A stretch of 64,000 bases of DNA from Geodermatophilus amargosae (GTDB lineage: Bacteria > Actinomycetota > Actinomycetes > Mycobacteriales > Geodermatophilaceae). The stretch lies in contig NZ_FPBA01000004.1 of NCBI RefSeq assembly GCF_900116515.1, positions 1 through 64,000 on the forward strand. Reading direction: 5' to 3'. The notes under the pieces were generated by a model. That model saw only the letters and a program-made list of their open reading frames with translations, had not been told where the DNA came from and searched no databases. This document shows positions 16,700-24,776 of this stretch, in pieces; position 1 is the first letter of the stretch, and the number at the start of each line of letters is the position of its first letter. A program made the position numbers and the translations under genes.

Positions 16700-18403
16700 A
16701 TGAACCGCAGGTCCAACCCCGGAGGGTCGGAGAACCCACAGCAGCGCTTCGCCTTCTACGGCCGCTGCTCCACCGAGGACCTCCAGGATCCCCAGACCAG
16801 CCTCGGCTGGCAGCGCCGTGCTGCATCACTCCTGACGGAGCCGCACGGCCTGATCGTCGAGGAGTACTTCGACGTGGGCTACAGCCGGTCGCTGCCCTGG
16901 CGGCGCCGCCCGGAAGCGACGCGGCTACTGGAGGCGGTAGCCGACCCTGGCCGCACCTTCGACGCGATCGTCATCGGAGAACCGCAGCGCGCCTTCTACG
17001 GCTCCCAGTTCAGCGACACCTTCCCGGTCCTCCAGCACTTCGGTGTCGACTTGTGGGTACCGGACGTCGGCGGCCGCATCGACCCGGACTCCGACGTCCA
17101 CGAGTTGATGATGACCATCTTCGGCGGCATCTCCAAGGGAGAGCGGCGACGCATCCAGCGGCGAGTCGTCGGCGCCATGGAGGCAGCGACCATCAACCAG
17201 GGCCGCTTCCTCGGTGGCCGGCCGCCCTACGGCTACCGGATCGCCAGCGCCGGACCACACCCCAACCCCAGCAAGGCCGCGGACGGCATCATGCTGCACG
17301 CCCTCGAGGCCGATCCTGCGACCGGACCCGTGGTGCAGAGGATCTTCGACCTGTACCTGTCCGGCGCCGGCCTCCGCGCGGTGGCAGCCCAACTTAACAG
17401 CGACGGCATCCCCTGCCCCTCCGCGCATGACCCCGGCCGCAATACCCACCGGCTGCAGGATGGTTGGCAGCCCTCGGCCGTCCGCGCCATCCTCACCAAT
17501 CCGAGATACCTCGGACACCAGGTCTGGGGCCGCTGGCACCGGGTCGAGCGACTACTCGACCCCAAGGACGTGGCCGCCGGCACCGTGACCGTCTTCCGCC
17601 GCAGCACAGCGGAGCGGGTCGTCACCAGCAACGAGCAGTCCCACGTCCCACTCGTCTCACTCGATGCGTTCACACGCGTCCAGGGACTACTGGACGGCGG
17701 CCCCCGGACCGCGTCCGAGCGACCACGAACGGTGCGAGCCGCCAGCAGCCCCTACCAACTCCGAGGACACCTGCACTGCGGCCTCTGCCGACGCCGGATG
17801 GCCGGCCACCGCAGGGGCTCGACGCTGTACTACCGGTGCCGCGCCGCGGACCTCATCCCGTCCCGCCAGGCCGGTCACCCCAGCACCGTCTACCTACGCG
17901 AAGACACCCTCGTCGAGACCCTGGACCGGTGGCTCGACAGTGTCCTCGGCCCCGACGCCGTGCACGCGACAGTCGAGAACCTCACCGCCAACGGCCACCA
18001 CGCCACGGCCGACGACAGCCGCCGAACAGCCATCGACGGGCGCATCGCCGAGGCACAACAGCGACTCACCCGCTTCAAGGCAGCTTTGGCACAAGGAGCC
18101 GACCCGGCAGTGGTCAGCGCGTGGATCAACGAGGCACAAGCGGACCTCGCCCGCGCTCGAACCGACCTCGGCCTGCTCAACAACGAGATCCCCGCCGAGA
18201 TGACCGCGACCGACCTGAGCAAGGTCGTCGAGGACATGTCTGCCCTGGTCAGCGGCCTGCCGACGGCCCCACCGGTGGCCAAGGCCGCTCTGTACGGCGG
18301 GCTGGCGTTACGCCTGACGTACCACCCGACTAGCGGCGACGTGGACGCTGAGGTGAGCACGGCCAAGGCGTGTGCAAAACGTGGTGTCCGAGGGGGGACT
18401 TGA
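16700..18403 (+). CDS. Large serine recombinase 2, reading into the tRNA gene
   Basis: A 567-aa paralogue of the previous recombinase. Ser24 sits in FYGRCSTEDLQDP; GEPQRAFYG, GRFLGGRPPYGYRI and AILTNPRYLG follow. The zinc ribbon has C360 and C363 and YYRCR, and a coiled coil ends the protein. ATG 16700 follows AGGAGG with good spacing. The last codons (VRGGT) and the stop lie within the 3' part of the tRNA-Leu gene on the other strand. This places the crossover site at the recombinase end and marks the tRNA 3' end as the attachment site. The last residues are thus set by the integration event. Confidence 0.92.
   Translation: MNRRSNPGGSENPQQRFAFYGRCSTEDLQDPQTSLGWQRRAASLLTEPHGLIVEEYFDVGYSRSLPWRRRPEATRLLEAVADPGRTFDAIVIGEPQRAFYGSQFSDTFPVLQHFGVDLWVPDVGGRIDPDSDVHELMMTIFGGISKGERRRIQRRVVGAMEAATINQGRFLGGRPPYGYRIASAGPHPNPSKAADGIMLHALEADPATGPVVQRIFDLYLSGAGLRAVAAQLNSDGIPCPSAHDPGRNTHRLQDGWQPSAVRAILTNPRYLGHQVWGRWHRVERLLDPKDVAAGTVTVFRRSTAERVVTSNEQSHVPLVSLDAFTRVQGLLDGGPRTASERPRTVRAASSPYQLRGHLHCGLCRRRMAGHRRGSTLYYRCRAADLIPSRQAGHPSTVYLREDTLVETLDRWLDSVLGPDAVHATVENLTANGHHATADDSRRTAIDGRIAEAQQRLTRFKAALAQGADPAVVSAWINEAQADLARARTDLGLLNNEIPAEMTATDLSKVVEDMSALVSGLPTAPPVAKAALYGGLALRLTYHPTSGDVDAEVSTAKACAKRGVRGGT
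18385..18403. other. Probable attachment site (tRNA 3' end shared with recombinase 2)
   Basis: The overlap of the recombinase 3' end with the acceptor and T-arm side of the tRNA is the expected layout of one att site. A second copy of this tRNA end was looked for in 1-18384 and not found. Its exact extent is unknown. Confidence 0.5.
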
Positions 18404-18469
18404 ACCCCCACGCCCGATAAAGGGCACTAGCACCTCAAGCTAGCGCGTCTGCCATTCCGCCACCCGGAC
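18385..18469 (-). tRNA. tRNA-Leu (GAG)
   Basis: An 85-nt tRNA with a 7-bp acceptor stem (GTCCGGG with CTCGGAC), D-arm GGCGGAATGGCAGACGC, anticodon stem CTAGC/GCTAG with loop TTGAGGT (anticodon GAG), a long variable arm (TGCCCTTTATCGGGCG) and T-arm GGGGGTTCAAGTCCCCC. The long variable arm and anticodon fit leucine. CCA is not encoded. It marks the border between the element and the core chromosome. Confidence 0.95.
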
Positions 18470-18643
18470 GAGTGCGCTGCCCAGACTACCCGACACCGAT
18501 CGCGGCCCGGCACGGGTACCCCGCCGTGTCGGGACGCCGCGCAGGTCACCGCAGCGCTGCGTCCACCCCTGGCCTGCCGCCGTGCCCGGACCCCAGGACC
18601 CGCCCGTTGGACCGCCCGCCGCGTCACCGGCACCGCCGCCACG

Positions 18644-19249
18644 TTGCTCTCTGGGATGATGCGCGCGGTCACCGCCGTCGGCGGGTCCTGCGCCGACGGC
18701 GGCCCCCACGTCTCCGCCCAGCCCTGCCTCGACGGCACGGGCGCCGTCATCGGGCTGCCGTTCGTCCTCGTCCCGCTCCTCCTCGGTGGCACGTGGTGGG
18801 GAGCGCACACGGCCGGCGCCCCCAACCCGGTGCTGCTGGGCTGGCCGGCGCTCTTCCTCACGCTCGGGTGGCACTTCCTCGTCGACGGCTTCGACCCGCC
18901 GCCGGGCGCCGAGGGCATCAGCGTGGGCTACGTCGTCTGCGGCGTCGTCTCCGTGCTCATGGGCGCCGCGCCGCTGCTGCTCCTGCTCGCCGCCTGGCGC
19001 CGAGGACGCACGACCCGGGCCGCGCAGGCCGGCCCGCCGCCCGTCGTCACCCCGTACCCGCACCTGCGCGACCGGCCGCCGCCGTCGCGGGAGAGCAGCG
19101 AGCCCGACCTCCCCGGCGGGGACGACCCCGGGGCCTCGGTGGCCGGCCGACTGGAGCGGCTGGCCCGCCTGCACGCCTCCGGTGCGCTCGCCGGCGAGGA
19201 GTTCCGCGCGGCCGAGGCGGCCACCCTGCGCGAGGGGGCCGGCCGGTGA
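18644..19249 (+). CDS. Membrane protein with C-terminal SHOCT domain
   Basis: About 201 aa. GTAATLLSGMMRAVTAVGGS opens the first helix, the conserved CADGGPHVSAQPC follows, and helices lie at IGLPFVLVPLLLGGTWWG, LGWPALFLTLGWHFLV and VVCGVVSVLMGAAPLLLLLA. The tail has a SHOCT short oligomerisation motif (RLERLARLHASGALAGEEF). The family usually begins about 15 residues further up, and the frame here is open upstream but lacks ATG, GTG or TTG before TTG 18644, so the true start is uncertain. GTGA overlap with the next tiny gene. Confidence 0.75.
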   Translation: MLSGMMRAVTAVGGSCADGGPHVSAQPCLDGTGAVIGLPFVLVPLLLGGTWWGAHTAGAPNPVLLGWPALFLTLGWHFLVDGFDPPPGAEGISVGYVVCGVVSVLMGAAPLLLLLAAWRRGRTTRAAQAGPPPVVTPYPHLRDRPPPSRESSEPDLPGGDDPGASVAGRLERLARLHASGALAGEEFRAAEAATLREGAGR

Positions 19250-19341
19250 CCCGCCGGGCGTGGTGGTGGGCCGGCTACGCGGTCTGCGCGGCCGGCGGGG
19301 TCCTCGGCGGCAGCCGGCTGTTCGACCTGATCAGCCGCTGA
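19246..19341 (+). CDS. Tiny membrane protein
   Basis: A 31-aa frame starting in the stop of the SHOCT gene (GTGA, 19246-19249). The sequence is TRRA, then a single hydrophobic segment WWWAGYAVCAAGGVLGG, then RLFDLISR. Positive N-terminus and one helix; coupling suggests it is translated with the membrane protein upstream. Confidence 0.5.
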   Translation: MTRRAWWWAGYAVCAAGGVLGGSRLFDLISR

Positions 19342-19363
19342 GCCGCCCCGTACGCTCGCGAGG

Positions 19364-20683
19364 GTGGAGAACCCAGGTGCCGTCCAGGCCCAGGCCGAGG
19401 TCGCCGAGCTGCTCAGCGAGCTGATCCGGATCGACACGACCAACACCGGCGACACCGCCACGAGTGCCGGTGAGCGGGGCGCCGCCGAGTGGGTGGCCGG
19501 CAAGCTCGACGAGGTCGGCATCGGCTCGCGGGTCCTCGAGTCCGAGCGCGGCCGGGCCAGCCTCGTCGCCCGGATCCCCGGCAGCGACTCCAGCCGTCCC
19601 GCGCTGCTCGTCCACGGGCACCTCGACGTCGTCCCGGCCGACCCCGCCGAGTGGAGCGTGCACCCGTTCTCCGGCGAGGAGCGCGACGGCTACGTCTGGG
19701 GCCGCGGCGCCGTCGACATGAAGGACATGGACGCGATGGTCCTGGCGCTGGTGCGCGAGTGGGCCCGCACCGGCGTGCAGCCGCCGCGGGACATCGTGCT
19801 GGCCTACGTCGCCGACGAGGAGGCCGGCGGCAAGCTCGGCGCCCGCTGGATGGTCGACGAGCACCCCGACCTGTTCGCCGACTGCTCCGAGGCGATCAGC
19901 GAGGTCGGCGGCTTCAGCATCACCGTCCGCGACGACCTGCGCCTCTACCTCGTCCAGACGGCGGAGAAGGGCCTGGCCTGGATGCGGCTCACCGCCGGCG
20001 GCAGGCCCGGGCACGGCTCGTTCGTCCACGACGACAACGCCGTCACCCGCCTGTGCCAGGCCGTCGCGCGCCTCGGCTCGGCCCGGCTGCCCACCGTGCT
20101 CACCCCGCCGATGCGGCAGTTCCTCGCCGCCGTCGAGGAGGCCTACGGCATCGAGATCGACCCCGACGAGCCGGAGGAGGCGCTCGCCCGGCTGGGCAGC
20201 ATCAGCCGGATGCTCGGCGCGGCCCTGCGCAACACGGCCAACCCCACGATGCTCCAGGCCGGTTACAAGACCAACGTCATCCCCGGCACGGCCAGCGCCA
20301 CCGTCGACGGCCGCTTCCTGCACGGGCAGGCCGAGGAGTTCGAGCGGCAGCTCGCCTCGCTGATCGGCGAGGGCATCCAGCGCGAGTGGATCGTCCACGA
20401 CCAGGCCGTGGAGACGACGTTCGACGGCCCGCTGGTCGACCAGATGGTCGCCGCCCTGAAGAGCGAGGACGACGGCGCCCGCCCGGTGCCGTTCACCATG
20501 AGCGGCGGCACCGACGCGAAGAGCTTCGAGCGCCTGGGCATCCGGTGCTTCGGGTTCTCACCGCTGCGGCTGCCGGCCGACCTCGACTTCGCCTCGCTGT
20601 TCCACGGCATCGACGAGCGGGTGCCGGTGGAGTCGCTGCGCTTCGGCGTCCGGGTGCTCGACCGGTTCCTCCGCGCGGTCTGA
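19364..20683 (+). CDS. M20 family metallopeptidase
   Basis: A 439-aa cytosolic peptidase of the M20/M28 zinc hydrolase group (ArgE/DapE/CPG2-like). Metal-site motifs are present in order: HGHLDVVPAD, WGRGAVDMKDM, VADEEAGGKLGA with the E-E pair, the dimerisation lid domain (GLAWMRLTAGGRPGHGS), and a C-terminal histidine in LFHGIDERV. GTG 19364 gives the usual N-terminus (AEVAELLSELIRIDTTNTG). Substrate not assignable. Followed by an SDR 21 bases later in the same direction. Confidence 0.88.
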   Translation: MENPGAVQAQAEVAELLSELIRIDTTNTGDTATSAGERGAAEWVAGKLDEVGIGSRVLESERGRASLVARIPGSDSSRPALLVHGHLDVVPADPAEWSVHPFSGEERDGYVWGRGAVDMKDMDAMVLALVREWARTGVQPPRDIVLAYVADEEAGGKLGARWMVDEHPDLFADCSEAISEVGGFSITVRDDLRLYLVQTAEKGLAWMRLTAGGRPGHGSFVHDDNAVTRLCQAVARLGSARLPTVLTPPMRQFLAAVEEAYGIEIDPDEPEEALARLGSISRMLGAALRNTANPTMLQAGYKTNVIPGTASATVDGRFLHGQAEEFERQLASLIGEGIQREWIVHDQAVETTFDGPLVDQMVAALKSEDDGARPVPFTMSGGTDAKSFERLGIRCFGFSPLRLPADLDFASLFHGIDERVPVESLRFGVRVLDRFLRAV

Positions 20684-20704
20684 CCCGCATGGTGTGATGC
20701 CGGG

Positions 20705-21511
20705 GTGACCTCTCCCACACCTCCCGGCCCCGGTTCCGTCGCGCTGATCACCGGAGGGACCGGCGGCTTCGGCCGCGCCCTCACGCAGAAGCTCCGCGAG
20801 CGGGACGTCACCGTCGTCGCCGCCGACCGCGACAGCGAGCGCAACCGGTCGGTCGCCGACGAGCTCGGCGCGCACTTCGTCGCCCTCGACGTCGCCGACC
20901 GCGCCGCGAACGAGGCCGTCGTCGCGCAGGTGGAGGCCGAGCACGGCCGGCTCGACGCCGCCTACCTCAACGCCGGCATCTCCGCGGCCAAGAGTGACGA
21001 CGCCCTCGACCTCGACGAGTTCATGCGCGTGGTCGACATCGACCTGTTCGGCGTCGTCTACGGCGTCGCGGCGGCCCGCCCGGCGATCGCGCGGGCCGGC
21101 GGGGGAGCGATCGTGGTGACGGCGTCGCTGGCGGGCCTGTCGCCCATGCCGTCGGACCCGGGCTACAGCGTGGCCAAGGGCGGCGCGATCGCGTTCGTCC
21201 GCTCGATGGCGCCGCGGCTGAGCCGCGAGGGCATCACGATCTCCGCGATCTGCCCCGGCTTCGCCGACACCGCGATCATCGACCGCATCCGGCACGAGTT
21301 CGAGGCGGCGAGCTTCCCGGTCATCCCGGCCGCCGAGGTCGCCGACGCGATGGTCATGGCCTGGACGTCGGGCGAGCCGGGTGCGGCGTACGTCATCCAG
21401 CCCGGCATCGGCACCGTGCCCTACAAGTTCAAGGGCGTGCCCAGCGCGAGGACGGCGACCGGCGAGACCGCCGTCGTCCCCGAGGCGCTGCGCCCGCCGT
21501 CGATGCGCTGA
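20705..21511 (+). CDS. Short-chain dehydrogenase/reductase
   Basis: A 268-aa classical SDR. The cofactor loop TGGTGGFGRAL is at the N-terminus, the acidic residue ADRDSER after strand 2 suggests NAD(H), and YLNAGISAAK is the N-A-G motif. The active site shows Ser in VTASLAGLSP and the Y-x-x-x-K of GYSVAKGGAIAF. GTG start, same direction as the M20 peptidase and followed 63 bases later by the quinone oxidoreductase. Substrate unknown. Confidence 0.88.
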   Translation: MTSPTPPGPGSVALITGGTGGFGRALTQKLRERDVTVVAADRDSERNRSVADELGAHFVALDVADRAANEAVVAQVEAEHGRLDAAYLNAGISAAKSDDALDLDEFMRVVDIDLFGVVYGVAAARPAIARAGGGAIVVTASLAGLSPMPSDPGYSVAKGGAIAFVRSMAPRLSREGITISAICPGFADTAIIDRIRHEFEAASFPVIPAAEVADAMVMAWTSGEPGAAYVIQPGIGTVPYKFKGVPSARTATGETAVVPEALRPPSMR

Positions 21512-21574
21512 CGCGGCCGCACCGACCGGAGCCCCGGTGACGCCGGTCACCAGCGCTCTGGCAGGGTCGGGCGC

Positions 21575-22528
21575 ATGCGCGCATGGCGGGTCCACGTGCT
21601 CGGCGACCCCTCGGAGGTCATGAGGCTGGAGGACGTCGAGGAGCCGACGCCGGCCGAGGGCCAGATCAAGGTCCGCGTGCGGGCGGCGGCGCTCAACTTC
21701 CCCGACGTGCTCATGGCGCAGGGGAAGTACCAGGAGCGCCCGCCGCTGCCCTTCACCCCCGGCGTCGAGCTGTGCGGGGAGACCGAGGACGGCCGCCGGG
21801 TGATCGGCGGGCCGGCCGGCGGTCCCGGCGCGTTCGCCGAGTACGCGCTGATGAACGCCCGCGACGCCTGGCCGGTGCCGGACACGCTGTCCGACGAGAA
21901 GGCCGCCGCCCTCCACCTGACGTACCAGACCGGCCACGTCGGCCTGCACCGCCGCGCGCACCTGCAGGCGGGGGAGTGGCTGCTGGTGCACGCGGGTGCC
22001 GGCGGCGTCGGCTCGGCGGCCATCCAGCTCGGCAAGGCGGCCGGCGCCAGGGTCATCGCCACGGCCGGCGGCGCGCACAAGACCGAGGTCTGCCGCCAGC
22101 TCGGCGCCGACCACGTGATCGACTACACGGCCGAGGACTTCGTGCCGGTCGTCAAGGAGCTCACCGGCGGCGAGGGTGCCGACGTCGTCTACGACCCGGT
22201 CGGGGGCGACGTCTTCGACAGGTCGCGCAGGTGCATCGCCTTCGAGGGCCGGCTGGTGGTCGTCGGCTTCACCAGCGGGCGCATCCCGGAGGCGCCGGCG
22301 AACCACGCGCTGGTCAAGAACTACAGCGTCGTCGGCCTGCACTGGGGGCTGTACAAGAAGAAGGACCCCGCCGTGATCGGCCAGACCCACGACGAGCTCG
22401 TCCGGCTGGTCACCGCCGGGCAGGTCGACCCGCTGGTCGGCCAGGTGCTGCCACTGGACCAGGCACCGCGGGCGCTGGCCGCGCTGGCCGACCGCGGCAC
22501 GGTCGGCAAGGTCGTGCTCGTTCCCTAG
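21575..22528 (+). CDS. NADPH:quinone oxidoreductase, zinc-independent MDR family
   Basis: A 317-aa medium-chain reductase. It has the GroES-like N-terminus (ALNFPDVLMAQGKYQERPPL, then FTPGVELCG), no structural or catalytic zinc Cys set, and the Rossmann loop VHAGAGGVGSAAIQL followed by IDYTAEDF and YDPVGGDVFDRS. This pattern fits quinone oxidoreductase or zeta-crystallin-like enzymes. ATG start 21575. A hairpin with the dispersed 27-bp repeat follows. Confidence 0.85.
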   Translation: MRAWRVHVLGDPSEVMRLEDVEEPTPAEGQIKVRVRAAALNFPDVLMAQGKYQERPPLPFTPGVELCGETEDGRRVIGGPAGGPGAFAEYALMNARDAWPVPDTLSDEKAAALHLTYQTGHVGLHRRAHLQAGEWLLVHAGAGGVGSAAIQLGKAAGARVIATAGGAHKTEVCRQLGADHVIDYTAEDFVPVVKELTGGEGADVVYDPVGGDVFDRSRRCIAFEGRLVVVGFTSGRIPEAPANHALVKNYSVVGLHWGLYKKKDPAVIGQTHDELVRLVTAGQVDPLVGQVLPLDQAPRALAALADRGTVGKVVLVP

Positions 22529-22584
22529 GCCCCCTGCAGGCGCCCGCCCCGAGCGTGCGAGGGGTGGGGCAGGGTCTCCTTGCC
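22528..22584. terminator. Hairpin terminator carrying dispersed repeat, copy 1
   Basis: It lies between the convergent oxidoreductase and DUF5703 genes. The outer stem is CCCTGC/GCAGGG and the inside holds the 27-bp sequence at 22543-22569 that recurs inverted at 38640-38666. It probably terminates both genes. Confidence 0.6.
22543..22569 (+). repeat. 27-bp dispersed repeat, copy 1
   Basis: It starts CCCGCCCCGAGC and ends GAGGGGTGGGG; identical over 27 bp to the reverse complement of 38640-38666. Confidence 0.75.
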
Positions 22585-22788
22585 TCAGGTGACGGGCATC
22601 GGGAGGTAGGACAGCCGCGCGCGGCGGCGGAGGATCGCCTTGCGGGTGCCGTCGGCGTGCAGCTGGAGGCGCGCGAGCTCCCAGCCGCCGACGTCGACCT
22701 GCAGGCTCAGCATGGTCGCCGCTGCGGTCCGGGACGTGCCCGGCGGGATCCGCAGCGGCGCGTACTCGTAGTCGTCGGCCGTGCTCAC
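22585..22788 (-). CDS. DUF5703 family protein
   Basis: A 67-aa protein whose conserved features, YEYAPLRIPPGTSRTAA, GGWELARLQLHADGTRK and a basic C-terminus, match the small actinobacterial DUF5703 family. GTG 22788 was chosen because the family begins right before the YEY motif. Function unknown. Convergent with the quinone oxidoreductase. Confidence 0.8.
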   Translation of the reverse strand: MSTADDYEYAPLRIPPGTSRTAAATMLSLQVDVGGWELARLQLHADGTRKAILRRRARLSYLPMPVT

Positions 22789-22911
22789 CGGACCGATGTT
22801 GCCACGGCCGACACCTGCCGGACACCCGCCCGACGCTTGCGGGGCTGCCGCTCCGGAGCCCGGACGGCAGGATGGGCGGCGATCCGCCAGCCGCACCCGA
22901 GGGAGGACGAC

Positions 22912-23172
22912 GTGACCGATCCCGGTTCCGCCAGCGAGGCCGACCGCGCCGAGCAGGAGGCCCTCCTCGAGCCGGCCGCGCCCGCGGTCGCCGGGGACGC
23001 CGGCCCGATCGCCGACGGCGCGAACGAGGCGGACGCGCTCGAGCAGCAGCTGGCCGCCGCGCCGGGCTCGGCTGGTCCGCTGCGGCCGATCGGCGACGTC
23101 GACGCCAACGAGGCCGACGTCCTCGAGCAGGAGGTCGACGTCCCCTTCGACGAGGACGACCGCACCTCCTGA
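22912..23172 (+). CDS. Small acidic repeat protein
   Basis: An 86-aa protein, strongly acidic, with three related segments: EADRAEQEALLE, NEADALEQQL and NEADVLEQEV, the last two preceded by short Gly/Asp or Gly/Pro runs. Proteins with the NEAD-x-LEQ repeat are recurrent small proteins of actinobacteria without known function. GTG 22912 is preceded by GGGAGGACGAC. Confidence 0.65.
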   Translation: MTDPGSASEADRAEQEALLEPAAPAVAGDAGPIADGANEADALEQQLAAAPGSAGPLRPIGDVDANEADVLEQEVDVPFDEDDRTS

Positions 23173-23242
23173 CACTGCAGCACGGCACCCGATCGGGGGA
23201 GCGCCTCGCGCAGGGTGACCGTGCACCCCGACGATCCCCGGC

Positions 23243-23725
23243 GTGACCGCCGCCGTCGTCTCGATCGTCCTGCTGCTCGTCGGCCTTCCCCTGCTGGCGT
23301 TCTGGCTCGGCGGACGGCGTTCCTGGTCGCGGCTGCGTCCCGGCCGCGGCGCCGACCCGTGGGGTGACCTGGTCCGGGCGCACGGCCTCAGCGCCGGGGA
23401 GGCCGCCGCGGTGAGCACCGCGGTGGCGCGCGGGCGGAGGCTCGACGACGAGCGGCTGCGGCGGGCGGCGGTCGCGCACGCGCGGCAGGCGCTGTCCGGG
23501 CTGCAGTGGCGGGAGGCGACGAGGGGCCAGCGGGTGCTCCTGGTCCTGGTGGCGGTCTGGCTCCTCCTGCAGGTCGTGGGGATCGCGGTCCGGCTGGTCG
23601 CGGGGGAGCCCGAGGACGTCTCGTGGGGCGTCGTCGCAGTCCTCGCCGTGGCCGTCGGGGCCACCGTGGTCTTCCGGCGCCGGCTGCACCGGGCCGTCGC
23701 GCTGAACAGCGGGCCGCCCGCCTGA
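23243..23725 (+). CDS. Small membrane protein
   Basis: 160 aa: one helix at the N-terminus (VVSIVLLLVGLPLLAFWLGG), a basic cytoplasmic part with helices, and two more helices (LLVLVAVWLLLQVVGIAV and VVAVLAVAVGATVV), ending in RRRLHR. No family recognised. Confidence 0.65.
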   Translation: MTAAVVSIVLLLVGLPLLAFWLGGRRSWSRLRPGRGADPWGDLVRAHGLSAGEAAAVSTAVARGRRLDDERLRRAAVAHARQALSGLQWREATRGQRVLLVLVAVWLLLQVVGIAVRLVAGEPEDVSWGVVAVLAVAVGATVVFRRRLHRAVALNSGPPA

Positions 23726-23755
23726 CCTGTCGGTGGGGGCCGGTAGACCTCGGGC

Positions 23756-24640
23756 ATGACGATCGTGGTGACCACGCCCACCGGGAACGTCGGCTCGCGC
23801 GTGACGCGGTTGCTCGTGCAGGCCGGGGTCCGCCCGCGGCTCCTGCTGCGCGACCCCGCACGGCTCCAGCCCGGCCTGCACGGGCACGTCGACGCCGTCC
23901 CCGTCGACCTCACCGACCGCGACGCCGTGCTGCGCGCGACCGAGGGCGCCACCGCCCTGTACTGGGTCTGCCCGCCCACCGGCGCCGACGACCCGGTCGC
24001 CGCGGCGGCCGCGCTGGGGGAGACCGCCACCTGCGCGGTCACCACGCACGGCATCGGGCACACGGTGTTCCAGAGCAGCGTCGGGGCCGAGAAGCGCTCG
24101 GGCGCCGGCGACATCGACGGGCTGGCGCGCACCGAGGAGGCGCTCGACGCGGCGTCCGGCACGACCGGCGCCGCCGTCTGCCACCTCCGCTGCGGCTGAT
24201 TCACGACCAACCTGCTCATGGACGTCGACGACCTGCGCGCCGGCGTGCTGCGCACCCCCTGGCACCTCGACGCCCCGATGCCGTGGGTCGACCCGCGCGA
24301 CGTCGGCGACGTCGCCGCCGCCCGGCTGCTCGCGGCCGACTGGACCGGCCGGCAGGTGCAGGGCGTGCACGGCCCGGCCGACCTCACCTGGCACGAGGTC
24401 GCCGAGGTCGTCTCCACGGCCACCGGGCACCCGGTCCGGGCGGAACGGATCAGCGACGACGACCTGCGCGCCGGGCTGACGGCGGTCGGCCTGACCGGAC
24501 GGCAGGTCGAGGCGGTCGTCGGCATGGCCGCCGGCCTGCGCGACCTCGAGCCCGCGGACCCGCGCACGGTGCTGACCACCACGCCGACGACGCTCGCGGC
24601 CTGGGCGCACGAGCACCTGCGCCCGCTGCTGGCCGCCTGA
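23756..24640 (+). pseudogene. NmrA-type NAD(P)-binding protein broken by one in-frame stop
   Basis: One continuous frame holds MTIVVTTPTGNVGSRVTRLL at the N-terminus (cofactor loop TPTGNVG), the middle FQSSVGAEKRSG, then LRCG-TGA-FTTNLL, and the C-terminal PWVDPRDVGDVAAARLL. Family members read LRxxxFMENLL here, so the TGA at 24197-24199 replaces a sense codon, most simply TGG to TGA. No other lesion is seen, so the mutation is recent or a base-call error. A restart at ATG 24218 would make only the substrate half. Confidence 0.8.
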
Positions 24641-24740
24641 CCCGGCGCGTCCGCAGGCGAGCCCGCGCCGGCCGTGCTCGGGCGTCGCCCCTCGTGCTCG
24701 TCCTGCTGCTCCTCCGCTTCCCCGGTGGCGACGAGTGTGG

Positions 24741-24754
24741 TTAGGCTGGCCTAA
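24741..24754. promoter_or_regulatory. Iron box (DtxR/IdeR-type) before the DUF2470 gene
   Basis: TTAGGCTGGCCTAA resembles the IdeR/DtxR half-site pair TTAGG...CCTAA, placed 23 bases before the TTG start, where a bound repressor would block transcription. It is shorter than the classical 19-bp box. Confidence 0.6.
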
Positions 24755-24776
24755 GTCGTCGTCCCGAGGGGGAGCC

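Noticed and set aside
1-18384. Second copy of the tRNA-Leu 3' end as the left attachment site
   Set aside because: Read through by eye on both strands and not found; it is probably outside the window.
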